From: Hippophae tibetana
Taxonomy: Eukaryota; Streptophyta; Magnoliopsida; Rosales; Elaeagnaceae
Reading direction: 5' to 3'
Assembly (NCBI GenBank): GCA_037013495.1
Contig: CM072812.1
Span: 35,484,501-35,548,500, forward strand
DNA: 64,000 nt
Below, piece by piece: positions 36,040-47,516 of the stretch. Made by a program: the position numbers and the translations under genes. The notes under the pieces are model-generated. The model was not told where the DNA came from and searched no databases. It saw nothing but the letters and a program-made list of their open reading frames with translations. The stretch's first letter is position 1. Each line of letters opens with the position of its first letter.

Positions 36040-39000
36040 CTAATACACAATGATTCACATGAATAGTTAGAAAACGATCCGAAATGAGTCAAATTTGAGT
36101 GGGAGCAATGGTCGCAGATGAAGGAAAGGTAAAACTTGAGAAATTCGATGACACAGATTTTGGGTTTTAGAAAATGCAGATAGAGGATTTTTTGTATCAA
36201 TCTTTCTAAAGGAAGAAGCCAGAGGCTATGAATGAAGAAGATTGGAATATTTTAGAATGACAAGCCATCAGAGTTATTCGATTGACACTATCCTGCAATG
36301 TTGCTTTCAACACAGCAAATGAAAAGACCACGACAGGTCTTATGGCAGCTCTCTCCAATATGTATGAGAAGTCATCATCCTCAAACAAAGTACACCTGAT
36401 GAGACATTTGTTCAATTTGCGAATGATGGAAGGCTCATCGGTAGCTCAACATCTCAATGAACTTAACACAGTCACAAATAAAATGCATTTGATGAGACAT
36501 TTGTCTTCTCTACCAGAAAGCTAGAATGCTACTGTCACGGCTGTGAGTAACTCGCCAAGAAGGAATAAGTTAAAATTTGATGATGTTCGTGATCTGGTTC
36601 TCAGTGAAGAGATTTGACGTAGAGAGTTGGGTGAATCGTCAACCTTTTCAATTTTTCATACATAGTCAAGAGAAAGAAATTCAACTAGAGGGAATGGACA
36701 TGGTAGAACAAACTATCGAGGTAGATCAAAAGACAGGAGGTCCAAATCCAAGAATCCTAATAATTCCCATAACTCGAAAACTGTCGAGTGTTGGAATTGT
36801 GGGAGAACTGGGCACTACAAAAATCAATGCAGGAGTGCACCGAAGGACTAGAAAGTGAAGGAAGAGGAAAATGTTACTTCCACCTCAGGAGGAGATGATG
36901 CATTGACATGCTCTTTGGAAAGCAATGAAAAAACTTGGGTGTTAAGCTTTGGAGCATTATTCCATGGTACTTCATAGAAAGAATTCTTTGAGAAATATGC
37001 CCCTAAAATCTTGGAAAGGTATATCTTGGTGATGATTAACTGTGTGTTATTATTGGCAAAGGTGTAGTGAAGATTAAGTTGAACGGGTCTGTTTGGGAGC
37101 TGAAAGATGTCAGACATATTCTTGATCTAAGAAAGAACTTAATCTCAATAGGATAGTTGGATAGTGAATGCTAAACTATGATATTTCATGGTGATGATTG
37201 GAAGATTTCAAAAGGTGCAATGATGGTTGCTCGAGGAAAGAAGAGTGACACTCTTTACATGATAGTACAGGAACATTATTCGATCATAGTTGCAATAAGC
37301 AATGAAACACTAAATCTATGGCACGAGAGACTAGGCCACATGAGTGAGAAAAAACATGAGGATTATGCACTCAAAGGGAAAACTTCTAGGTTTACAGTCA
37401 GTAGAGATAGACATGTGCGAAGATTGCATACTTGGAAAGCAAAAAAGAGTCATCTTTTAGACAAGTGGAAAAATCCCAAAGAAGGAAAGGCTAGAGGTCA
37501 TTCACTCTAATGTTTGGGGACCAACAACCATCTCATCCATTGGTAGGAAACACTACTTCGTGACTTTCATCAATGATCACTTTCGGAAGGTATATATTTA
37601 CTTTCTAAAGCATAAGTCTAAAGTATTTGAGGCTTTCAGAAGATGGAAAGCTATGGTTGAAAATGAGACAGGTTTGAAGATAAAAAAACTCATAATCGAC
37701 AATGGTGGTGAATATGAAGACACCATATTCAAAAATATTTGCTATGAGCATGGGATCATAATGGAAAGAACTGTGCCAGGCACACCTTAACACAATGGTG
37801 TAGTGAGTGTATGAACCAGACGTTGACAAAAGAGCTAAAATCATTCGTATATAGTCAGGTCTACTGAAGTAGTTTTGGGAAAAAACATTCAACGCGGTAA
37901 CTTACTTGATCAGCCCATCTGTTTCCATTGGAGTATACAATACCAGAGGAGATATGGAGCGGAAAATAGGTAAACCTATCACATCTAAAAGTTTTCGTTT
38001 GTGTAGCATTTGTACATATCAGTGATCATGGTAGGAATAAGCTTGATCCCAAATCCAAAAAATGCAGCTTCATCGGCTATGGTGAGGATGAGTTTGGCTA
38101 TCGCATTTTGGATGACGAAAACAAGAAAGTGATCCATAGTAGAGATATGATTTTCAACGAAAGGTTGATGTATAAAAATATGCATAAAATATACGCCAAT
38201 GACTTAGAGCACAATGAGTCAGTATTTGCATATGCAAATGATGTCCTAGATAGTCCTGTGACAGAACCAATAGTAACAAGTTCTCAGCCAGAGGAACTCG
38301 TTGGATAGAGTAGTACACAACAATTCGACACACCATAACCTCTTACTCTAGCTTCTATATTGAGAAGATCTTCTTGACCTTATATGCCTAACAAGAGATA
38401 CATAAACTATATGTTTCTGACTGATGGAGGGGAGCCTGAATGTTATGATGAAGCTTGTCAAACTCAAGATTCCAGCAAGTGGGAGCTTTCCATGAAAGAA
38501 GAAATGAAATCTCTCATCTCCAATCAGACATTGGAACTAGTTAAGTTACCAATGGGGAAGAAGGCACTTCATAACAAATGGGTGTACCAGGTGAAAGAGA
38601 AGCATGATATTTCTAAGAGATACAAAGCCCAACTAGTTATCAAAGGATTTCAGCATAAGGAAGGAGTTGACTACACTGACGTTTTTGCTTTTGTTGTGAA
38701 GGCTAATACTATCATATCAATGTTGAGTATTGTAGCCATTGAAGATCTTCATCTTGAACAGTTGGATGGGAACACTGCATTCCTTCATGGAGACTTAGAT
38801 AAGGAGATATACATGTACCATCCAGAAGGTTTCTCAGAAAGAGGGAAGAAGAATATGGTGTGCAAACTTAAGAAGAGTGTCTATGGCCTGAAACAAGCCC
38901 TGAGATAGTGGTACAATTTTTTTGACAACTTTCTGCATAAGGAAGATTTCCAGAAGTGCAATGTCGACCATTGTTATTACTTTAAGAGATATAGGTCTAG

Positions 39001-39915
39001 CTATATCATTTTACTACTTTATATTGATGATATGTTAGTAGTAGATTCAGATATGGATGATATTAGAAGGTTGAAATAACAATTTTCAAAGGAGTTTAAC
39101 ATGAAAGACTTGGGTCCAACAAAGAAGATTCTTGGAATGAAAATCACAAGAGATAGAAGAAAGGATCTTTGCAGTTATCTCAGGCATAGTACATCAATCG
39201 TGTTTTACGGAGATTCAACATGGGTGACGCTAAGCCAGTTAGCACACCCTTGGCCAATCACTTTCGCCTATCCAAGGATCGATCTTCTTAGACGGAGAAA
39301 GATAGAGAATCCATTGCTAAGGTTCCTTATGCCTCATCCATTGGAAGTTTGATGTACGTGATGGTCTATAGGAGACCAGACAATGGGAGTTGTTAGCAGG
39401 TTTATTTCAAATCCAGGGAAAACTCATTGGGAAGTAGTAAGTGGATTTTGAAGTATCTACGAGGCACCACAGAGAAGTGCTTGTACTTTAGTAAAGAAGA
39501 GTTAAAAGTACAAGGCTACGTAGACGAAAACTTTGGGGTTGAAGTTGATCACCGAAGAAGCACCGCCAATTATATATTGATTATTAGAACTACAACTGTT
39601 AATTAGATGTCACAAATATAGAAAATTGTCACTCTATCCACTACAGAGACTGAGTATGTAGCAATGACTGAAGCTATTAAAGAGATTATATGATTTCAAG
39701 GTTTGTTAACTAAGTTGGGATTCAAATAGGAAAAGAATGTTATGCACAGTGATAGTTAAATTGCAATACACTTGGCAAAGAATTCAGCATTTCATTCTAG
39801 AACTAAGCATATTGGGCTTCATTATCACTTCATCAAATCTTTATTGGAAGATGATGTGTTAATATTGGAGAAGATTCAAGAAAACAAAAATCCAACGAAT
39901 GTGTTGACAAACTGA
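36040..39915 (+). pseudogene. Broken copia gag-pol polyprotein (element A)
   Basis: Gag runs from about 36100 to 36860, with a clean CCHC knuckle CWNCGRTGHYKNQC at 36787-36828 in a frame other than the open one. The protease block reads VLSFGALFHGTS (36939) instead of xLDSGASFHxTS, so the catalytic aspartate is lost. GAG_pre-integrase: LNLWHERLGHMSEK (37312). Integrase: HSNVWGP (37500; aspartate replaced by N) and KLIIDNGGEYED (37687). RT: 38384-38908 is open for 174 residues with KWVYQVKEKHDISKRYKAQL and LDGNTAFLHGDLDKEIYM, then a stop, and the catalytic LLLYIDDMLVV at 39012. RNase H: TLSTTETEYVAMTEA (39634) and SRTKHIGLHYHFI (39800). At least eight stops are visible. Confidence 0.85.
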
Positions 39916-40019
39916 AGTTGTGTTTAACTTCAGTTGGTCTGCTAGAGTAATAAGACTAAAAAAACTGCTGCATTGATCGAAGTGTGAAGACAGATTGAAT
40001 TAATCTTCAAGTGGGAGAT

Positions 40020-40445
40020 TGTTGTCAAATACCTTAATTCAAGGAACAAATCAATAAATGACCACCCTTAATTTAATGAGTAAATTAAGGCTTAATACAA
40101 GAAGAAATTGAAGGAACCCTTAACTTAAGGAGTCAATCTCCCTATATATAGATGTATAATTGTAATGGATTAATTATCAAATGATCATTCCAATTGAGAT
40201 AAAAGTTTAGAGAAAAAGCTTTAATGAGAGAAAATTGAAAACAACTTTCTTGGGTGTAATTGGATTGTGAGTTGTGAGTGTTTAAACACCTTATATAATT
40301 TCTCCCTTTTTAGTAAAAATATTTACAACATGTTCGAAAACGTAAGTAAAATTGGTCAAACTTCGTTATCAAATTTTTGTATTATTTTGTCTATTTTGTT
40401 TTCTCATAAATATGATTTATCGAAAATTTACGTAATTTTTCAACA
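40020..40445 (+). repeat. 3' LTR of copia element A
   Basis: 426 bases, TGTTGTCAAATACC to TTTTTCAACA, preceded by the polypurine tract. A TATA-like ctatatatagatg lies at 40141. After it the duplicated RDR1 upstream sequence resumes with ctaattgg; a similar ctattgg lies just before the 5' LTR, a possible remnant of the target duplication, though not exactly adjacent. Confidence 0.85.
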
Positions 40446-41297
40446 CTAATTGGAAAGATAATTTTTTTAGGAATTTGGTGGATTTTGATTATGTGGCTTA
40501 AGTATACTTTTTTGTAAAGTTTTTAGTCTGTTGTTTCATTTTCTGACTGATTTTACATGGGTTGCCAATGGGTTATGAACAAATATTCTAAATCCATATC
40601 TACTTCTGGATTTCTATAACTATTTTTTTAAATATTCCATGGTTTTTATATGAACTGTTCAATGGGTAGATTCACATTAACAATCTTTTGGTATAGAGGT
40701 GTAATTGCTTCTTGATATCTTGGGACATAATTATAATCTAGAGCAAAGTTTTAATTTTTAGAAACATTTGAGTATTAAATTATTAAGTAAAATATCCAAT
40801 TTCTTTCACACTAGTCTTTTATACTCTAGAAATAGTAATTCCCTGCTAAAATCTCTAGAAATTACTTTATTTTAAAAAAAAAATAAGGAACACTTTGTTT
40901 TTATGGTATGTTGTACAAGCTTGATGAATGATGAGCCATAAGATTTATCCTTCAACTTGATTTGCTAACCTAGGATAGAACCTCAGCTTTGGGTTCAACT
41001 GGATCAAGGGACAGTCATATGTGTAGTTCTTAATCACTGCTTTTGGGAATCTTTTGGTGTTGTCCAAATTCATTTCAAGCACTTATACCAACAAATAAAT
41101 AAATAAAAGTCTTAACTGCCATTTATACTTTAATAGGTGAATGCTCTGCTTATTTGAATATCAGCATCAATGTACAATTATTTTCAAGACTAAGGACAAA
41201 TTCTTCATTGTAGTTATCAGGGTATAAAATCTCAAGTGATGAAATTTACTGAACTAGATGAGTAAGACAAAGTGTCTAGATTTCCATTGTAAGTAGT
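40446..41297 (+). pseudogene. RDR1 (truncated copy): Duplicated RDR1 upstream region, right part, with broken exon 1 start
   Basis: This matches 46250-47040 upstream of and into living RDR1: ttttctgactgattttacat (40539 and 46288), gatagaacctcagctttggg (40974 and 46726), and gaaatttactgaactagatg (41243 and 46984). The gene's ATG is kept (41262) but codon 2 is changed, four bases are missing at codons 4-5 (gacaaagtg for gacaatacaagtg), which shifts the frame, and homology ends about 13 codons in, where copia element B starts. No other RDR1 exon of this copy exists in the window. It is a dead partial gene. Confidence 0.85.
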
Positions 41298-41625
41298 TGT
41301 TGATACTACCTTAATTTTAGGATTGTTTTCAACAATCCATGTTTTCATGAGTGGAGTATTCCATATTTTTATGAGTAGTGTGAGCATAAGTTCCTAGTTT
41401 TAAGGAGTAGTGTTTTCCAGTCCTAAAATTCTGTAAAATTTCTAAAATTTTAGCAGTTTGTTTCCTATAAATTGATATAATGAGAAGTTGAAAAGATAGG
41501 CAGAAAAACTGTTCTTAGTCTCCAAAATGTGTGTGAACTTAATCTTCAAAATTAATATTAACAACAAAAGGGTTTAGAAAACTTATCCAACATCTAATAG
41601 AGAGGTTTAGAAAACTAACCCAACA
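41298..41625 (+). repeat. 5' LTR of copia element B
   Basis: Starts TGTTGATACTACC and ends caaca two bases before tgatatcagagcc. A short direct repeat (ggtttagaaaact, at about 41570 and 41606) sits at its right end. No partner LTR is present, so the limits rest on the primer-binding site and the TG...CA ends. Confidence 0.65.
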
Positions 41626-41688
41626 TCTGATATCAGAGCCAAGAAGGGAGCTAAAAAATCACAGCAGCCAAAACTTTACAGTAGTAAA

Positions 41689-44600
41689 ATGGCTACAGAA
41701 AATGAAAGTTTTGTCCAACCAGTTATTCCCAGATTCGATGGCCACTACGATAACTGGAATATGTTGATGGAAAACTTCTAAGATCTAAGGAATTTTGGAA
41801 TCTTATAGAAACTGGGATTTGAGAGATTAAACTAGACAGTTAGAGGTTTCTACTCAACATAAGCAGAAAAAATGAAGCACTGAAATTGAAGGACCTGAAG
41901 GTAAATAATTACCTATTTCAGGCAATCGACAGGTCTATTTTGAAGACAATCCTTAACAAGGATATGACTAAAGACATCTGGGACTCTATGAAAAATAAGT
42001 ACCAAGGTTCCAACAGAGTGAAGCGGGCATAACTTCAAACTCTCAGAAGAGATTTTGAAACTCTTCAGATGAAGAAAGGAGAAACAATAAATGACTACTT
42101 TGGAAAAGTGATGACAGTGAAAAACAATATGCGTCTTCAGGGTGAGAAAACCACAGATGACATTATGGTTGGGAAAATACTAAGGTCCTTGACTCCCAAG
42201 TTCGACTATATGGTCTGCTCAATTGAGGAGTCTAATATAGTTAAAGATATGTCCATAGATGAACTGCAGAGTTCCTTGCTCATACATAAGCAAAGAATTA
42301 ATAGGACTAGTGTAGTTGAATAAATGCAGGCACTGAAGGTTTCCACTTTTAATGAGTCTTCAAACACAAGTGGAAGAGGTAGAGGTCATGGTGGACGGGG
42401 AAGAGGTCGAGGACAACACTCTTACAATAGAAACTATAGGAAAGATGAAGATAGGGAGTGGAGCAGAGAAAGAACTAAATCATTTTCTCAAACTCGAAGG
42501 GATGATGATCAAAACAAGAAGAGACATTTTGACAAATCAAAGGTCGAATGTTACAGATGTGGGAACTTAGGTCATTACAAAAATGAGTGTTACACAAAAA
42601 TGACCAAAGAGAATAATGAAAGATCCAATTTTGTAGAAAAAGAAAAGGAGAAAGAGGAGGAGACTTTGTTGATGGCCTTCCATGCAATAGAAGACACAGA
42701 TGAAGACACCTGGTACGTGGACACAAGTTGTAGTAACCATATGAGCGGTTGTAAGTCATCCTTCTCTAATCTAGATGATAGTTTCACCACTTTTGTTAGT
42801 TTTGGTGATCGATCAACTGTGAAGGTTGAAGGAAGGGGTGATATTAAGATAAAAACTAAGAATTAGTTCATTGAGTTAATATCTAATGTATTTTACACAC
42901 CTGACCTAAAAACAAATTTGCTAAGTGTTGGCCAGTTGCAAGACAAAGGTTACACGATCACAATTAAAAAAGGAGAGTGTGAGATTTATGATCCCAAACG
43001 TGGATCAATTGTAATGGTACAGATGACAAGAAATCGAATCTTCCCTCTCAAAATTAAATCAATGCAAACATGTTTGATGGCCAAAGAAAATGTTTCAGTG
43101 TGGATATGACATGAGAGATATGTGCATCTTCATTTCAACGACCTCAGGACTCTAAAACAAAAGCATATGGTGGAAGGACTACTTGGAATCACAATGCCTT
43201 CCTCAACAACATGTGAGAACTACATCGCAGGGAAACATAACCGTGATATGTTTCTTACAGGAAAATCAACAAGAGCTCATAAGATTCTGGAGCTGATTCA
43301 CTCAGATCTTTGTGGTCCAATGTCCCCTACATCTAATGGAGGTAAAAGATTATTCATAACCTTCATAGATGACTCGGTAGAAAAGTTTGGGTGTATTTTT
43401 TGCAGGAAAAGTCAGAAACTTTTGAAGTTTTCAAAAACTTCACTTCTTTAGTGGAGACATAGACATAAAAAAGGATCAAATGTCTAAGAACAGATCGAGG
43501 AGGAGAATTTTATTCTAAGGAGTTTTTTGAGTTCTATAATGAAAAAGTAATTAGGAGACAACTGACAACAACTTATACACCATAACAAAATGGTGTATAT
43601 GAGAGGAAGAATCGTACCATAGTCAATATGGTAAGGAGTTTACACGCAATATGACAGGTTCCTAAATATTTCTGGCTTGAAGTTGTTTGTTGGATAGTTC
43701 ACATTCTTAATAGAAGTCTAACATTTTTTGTTAAGAACATGACTCCACAAGAAGCATGGATTGGAAAGAAGCCAACTATAGATCATTTCAAGGTATTTGG
43801 TTACATAGCATATGCACACATACCTGATCAGAGAAGGAAACAACTAGATGACAAGACTGAGAAATGTGTGTTCCTAGGGGTAAGTGAATTGTCAAAAGCT
43901 TATAAACTATTTAATCTAGTTTTAGGAAAGATAGTGATAAGCTGTGACGTGGTGTTTGATGAGGAAAAAAAGGTGAAATTAGGGAGAATAACCAGAAACA
44001 CCAAAGAATATGCCGGTGGAAAGTGAAGTAGATGATGAAAGGACAACTCAGGTGACTGAGACTCAAATCCCTCAGCCACTAACATCATCACAGGAGCCTC
44101 AAGCTCACACATAAGCTCAAAGTGATGAGGAATCTAAAGAAATGAGGGTTTACAATCTGAGAAACCCTCAAATGCTGACAAGGCCTCCTTAGATGATGGA
44201 ATATGAAACAACTTTTAGTGGTTCAGATGAAGACACTACCAACTTTTCCTTGTTTGTTGGCAGTGATCCCATCACCTTTGATGAAATTGTGAAGGAAGAT
44301 AAATGGAAAGAGGTAATAGACAGTGAGATACTGTCAATTGAGAAGAATAACACTTTGAAGCTCACTGATTTACCTAAAGGGCAAAAGCAGATTGAGGTAA
44401 AGTGAGTATTCAAAACAAAAGTGAATGAAAGAGGGAAGGTTGAAAAATATAAAGCTCGTTTGGTGGCTAAAGGATACAAACAAAAAGTAAGGCATAGACT
44501 ATAATGAAGTCTTTGCACCTGTAGCAAGGCATGAAACCATAAGGATGATCATATCCTTGGCTGCAAAGAAATCTTGGAAGATTCTACAGATGGATGTAAA

Positions 44601-45608
44601 GTCTATTTTTCTCCATAGAGAATTACAGGAAGAGGTTTATGTTGAACAACCTCCTGGTTTTGTTCAAAAGTGAAAAGAAGAAAAAATGCTAAAGTTGAAG
44701 AAAGTGCTATATGGCATGAAGTAGGCTCCACGAGCATGGTACATCAGAATTGACACTTATTTTGCCAAGTTAGGTTTTGGGAAATGTCCCTTAGAACATA
44801 CACTGTACACTAAGGCTGGAACTGGAGGTAAAGTTCTAATCGTGTCACTCTATATTAATGACCTAATCGACAGGAAATAATCAAGAAATGCTGAATAAGT
44901 TCAAAAACTCAATGATGAGAGAATTCGAGATGACAGATCTAGGACTACTGCACTACTTCTTGGGGATATAAGTAATTCAAAACTCTTTTGGTAACTTCAT
45001 TTACCAAAATAAATATACACATGAGGTACTTGAAAGATTTTAGATGGAAGAATGTCAAGCCATTAGGACTCCAGTTGAACCTGGATTAAAAATCAACAAG
45101 GATGAAGGAGGAAAAAAGGTTGATAACACTTTCTTCAAACAAATTGTTGGAAGTCTTATGTATCTTACTTCAACTAGACGAAACATCATGTATGGTGTAA
45201 GCCTGATAAGTAGATACATGAAAAATCAAACAAAGTTGCACCTGAATGTAGCAAGAAGAATTCTAAGATACGTGAAGGGGACACTAGACTATGAAGTGTT
45301 CTATAAGAAAGGTGACAACTTAGATTTCTATGATTACACTGATAGTGATTATGCATGGGATCTAAATAACAGAAAAAACACATCAGACTATGCTTATATG
45401 TTAAACTCAAGAGCTATCTCATGGTACTCAAAGAAGCAACCTATAGTCACTCTATTAACTACTGAAGTTGAGTATGTGGTGGCAACATCAAGCTCATGCC
45501 AAGGTATCTGGACAAAGAGAATGTTTGAAGTCCTATAAATAAAGCAAGACAATCCTATGATAATCTATTGTGATAAGATGTCTACTATCAAATCGTTTAA
45601 AAATCAGA
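41689..45608 (+). pseudogene. Broken copia gag-pol polyprotein (element B)
   Basis: Gag: MATENESFVQPVIPRFDGHY and DNWNMLMENF, then a stop; 42069-42323 and 42324-42866 continue it. The glycine/arginine-rich stretch (GRGHGGRGRGRGQ, 42381) precedes the CCHC knuckle CYRCGNLGHYKNEC (42549). Protease: TWYVDTSCSNHMSG (42709), with DTS for DSG. Integrase: LIHSDLCGPMSPTSNGGKR (43296), DRGGEFYSKEFFEFYN (43493) and YERKNRTIVNM (43597). RT: WKEVIDSEILSIEKNNT (44304) and KYKARLVAKGYKQK (44447). The catalytic box reads LYINDLID (44850), with N for the first aspartate of YVDD. RNase H: STRRNIMYGVSLISRYMKN (45172) and TTEVEYVVATSSSCQGIW (45461). The chain is cut after IYCDKMSTIKSFKNQ. Confidence 0.85.
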
Positions 45609-45807
45609 GTATGTTTATTTTAAAATTCATTAAATTTGTAAATAAAATAATAATATAATTCCTTAAAAAAGTAACTAAAATAAAAATATTAAAATCAGTT
45701 TTTTATTGAGTAAAATATTTTTTAAAATAATAAAAAACAAATCCATCCTACAAACACACTAACTACAACAATAATAATGCGACAACTAGCAACCCTACAT
45801 TCAAAGA
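45609..45807. other. AT-rich joint between copia element B and the RDR1 upstream region
   Basis: About 200 AT-rich bases with no copia or RDR1 similarity that I can see. It marks the right end of whatever deletion removed the 3' part of element B and the body of the upstream RDR1 copy. Confidence 0.5.
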
Positions 45808-47000
45808 TGAGTACCGAAGGGCCCGCAGCTGAGAGAATCTCGATAGCTTAGCAAAGAAGATTAGCTCTTGAATGAAAAAAATAAAAGTAAAAAGAGTGAA
45901 GTAAATGGTGTTGAACTGATATTGACTTGAAGGGGAAGTGGAGAGACTCTTCCTTCTCTTTTGTTTTCATGATATTTATGATCAAGTGATTGGGTGATTG
46001 AGTGATTAAAGAATTGGTGAGTTTCTCATTGTTCTTTGCAATGTTATTATTTTTTTTTTTTTGGTGTTATTTGTGATTAGTGACTCTTTGATTCTTGAAT
46101 TTTACTTCCTGCATACTTTTCTTTTTGATCCCTTGTAATGGCTGATTTACCTAATGGGTTGAGCCTTGTTTCTCTCTCTCTCTCTCTCTCTCTCATGTTT
46201 TTAAGCATTATTCCTCGCTTCTTTTCTCTATCACTGTATGTGACTTGAGTATATTTTTTTTGTAAAGTTTTCAGTCTGTTGTTTCATTTTCTGACTGATT
46301 TTACATGTTTGTCAAATGGGTTAAGAACAAATATTCTAAACCATGTAATTCTGGATTTTTACAACTGTCTTTTTAAAAATTCCTAGGTTTTTATATGAAC
46401 TGTTCAATGGGTAGATTCACATTAACAAGCTTTTGGTATAGAGGTGCAATTGCTTCCTTATATCTTGGGACATAATTATCATCTAGAGCTAAGTTTTTAT
46501 TTCTAGAAACATTTGAGTATTAAATTATTAAGTAAAATATCCAGTTGCTTTCGCATTAGCCTTTTATGCTCTGGAAATAACAATTCCCTACTAAAATCTC
46601 TAGAACATGCTTTTTAAGGGAAGAAAATAAAATTTAAAGGACACTTTGTTTTCATGGTTTGTTGTACAAGCCTGATCAGTGATGAGCCAAAAGATTTATC
46701 CTTCAACTTGATGTGCTAACGTAGGATAGAACCTCAGCTTTGGGTTCAACTGGACCAAGGGACAGTCACATAAACAGTTCTTAATCACCTGTTTTTGGGC
46801 ATCTTATGGTCATTTCAAGTACTTATACAAACAAATAAATAAAAGTCAAACACTAACAGCCATTTATGGTTTAGTGCGTGAGTGCTCTGCTTATGTGAAT
46901 ATCTGCATGAGTGTACAGTTATTTTCAAGATTAATGATAAATTCTTCATTGTAGTTATCAGGGTATAAAATCTCAAGTGTGGTGAAATTTACTGAACTAG
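45808..47000 (+). promoter_or_regulatory. RDR1: RDR1 upstream/leader region (intact copy)
   Basis: The 1.2 kb in front of the RDR1 start codon, duplicated at 35262-35660 plus 40446-41297. It contains a T-rich run (46048-46060) and a TC microsatellite (46170-46194) that the other copy lacks. The last part, ttcttcattgtag (46942-46954), looks like a 3' splice site, so a 5'-UTR intron is plausible. The word ggtataaaa at 46962 is too close to the ATG (47001) to be trusted as the gene's TATA box. The true promoter is probably further upstream within this block. Regulation by salicylate or virus infection is known for RDR1 in other plants; no element here proves it. Confidence 0.5.
46170..46194. repeat. 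(TC)n microsatellite in the RDR1 leader region
   Basis: About 12 TC units. The matching place in the duplicate (about 35592-35605) has only a T-rich run, so the microsatellite expanded in this copy or was lost in the other. TC tracts are common in plant core promoters and leaders. Confidence 0.8.
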
Positions 47001-47516
47001 ATGGGTAAGACAATACAAGTGTCTGGATTTCCATCCTTGATTAGTGCAGAACAAGTAAAGGAATTTCTAGAGCAACGTACTGGTGAAGGAACTGTTTATG
47101 CTATTAAGGTTCGACAGGTCAAGAATGGGGGCTCAAGGTCTTATGCTATTGTTCAATTCACCTCAAGCAGAGATGCTGAGTTAATTTACTCCTTAGCTAC
47201 TCAGCGCTTATGGTATGGAAGATCTTATCTCAAGGCTCGTTTTATGGAGGTTGATATTGTGCCTAGGCCAAGAACCGTTCTGCATATGTTGCAAGATATT
47301 ATTGTGCATTTTGGCTGCCAAATCACAAATGAAAGGTTTTCTGTCCTCTGGAAAATGAGGAATGCTTCTGTAGATTTTGGAAGTGGACTTCGGAAGTTAC
47401 TATTTTGTTTTTCTTATGGCTCCGTTGAATATAAGTTCCAGCTCTCCTATGAGAACATTTGGCAGATTGAGCTACATCGTCCACGCGATCAAACTTCTAA
47501 GTATCTTTTGATTCAG
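47001..47516 (+). CDS. RDR1: RDR1 exon 1
   Basis: 172 codons from the ATG at 47001 to YLLIQ, ending cag|gtatct at 47516/47517 in phase 0. It encodes the RRM-like N-terminus ([20 protein letters not shown]) and the following PH-like segment. The start is fixed by the conserved MGKTIQV and by the lack of an upstream in-frame extension. The open frame runs on a few codons into the intron before a stop, so the donor site matters. Confidence 0.92.

Larger units (their letters stand above)
35676..40445 (+). mobile_element. Ty1/copia element A inside the duplicated RDR1 upstream region
   Basis: LTRs at 35676-35934 and 40020-40445 end in the same sequence (ttacgtaatttttcaaca and gcgtaatttttcaaca). 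A primer-binding site (tgatatcaaag, 35938) follows the first, and a polypurine tract (aagtgggagat, 40009-40019) precedes the second. The order gag, CCHC, protease, GAG_pre-integrase, integrase, RT, RNase H is complete, so it belongs to Ty1/copia. The 5' LTR is about 170 bases shorter than the 3' LTR because of an internal loss. Stops and frameshifts in every domain make it inactive. It splits the RDR1 upstream duplicate. Confidence 0.9.
41298..45608 (+). mobile_element. Ty1/copia element B, 3'-truncated, inserted in the RDR1 relic
   Basis: A 5' LTR (about 41298-41625, starting TGTTGATACTACC) is followed by a primer-binding site (tatcagagcc, 41631) and an ATG at 41689 for gag. The domain order is gag, CCHC, protease, GAG_pre-integrase, integrase, RT, RNase H. 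The sequence stops inside RNase H at about 45608, with no polypurine tract or 3' LTR. It is a different copia family from element A: the LTR is unlike and the gag motif differs. It is dead through stops, frameshifts and the truncation. Confidence 0.85.

Noticed and set aside
46962-46970. ggtataaaa as TATA box of RDR1
   Set aside because: Only about 35 bases from the start codon and just after a likely 3' splice site; it is more likely in the leader.
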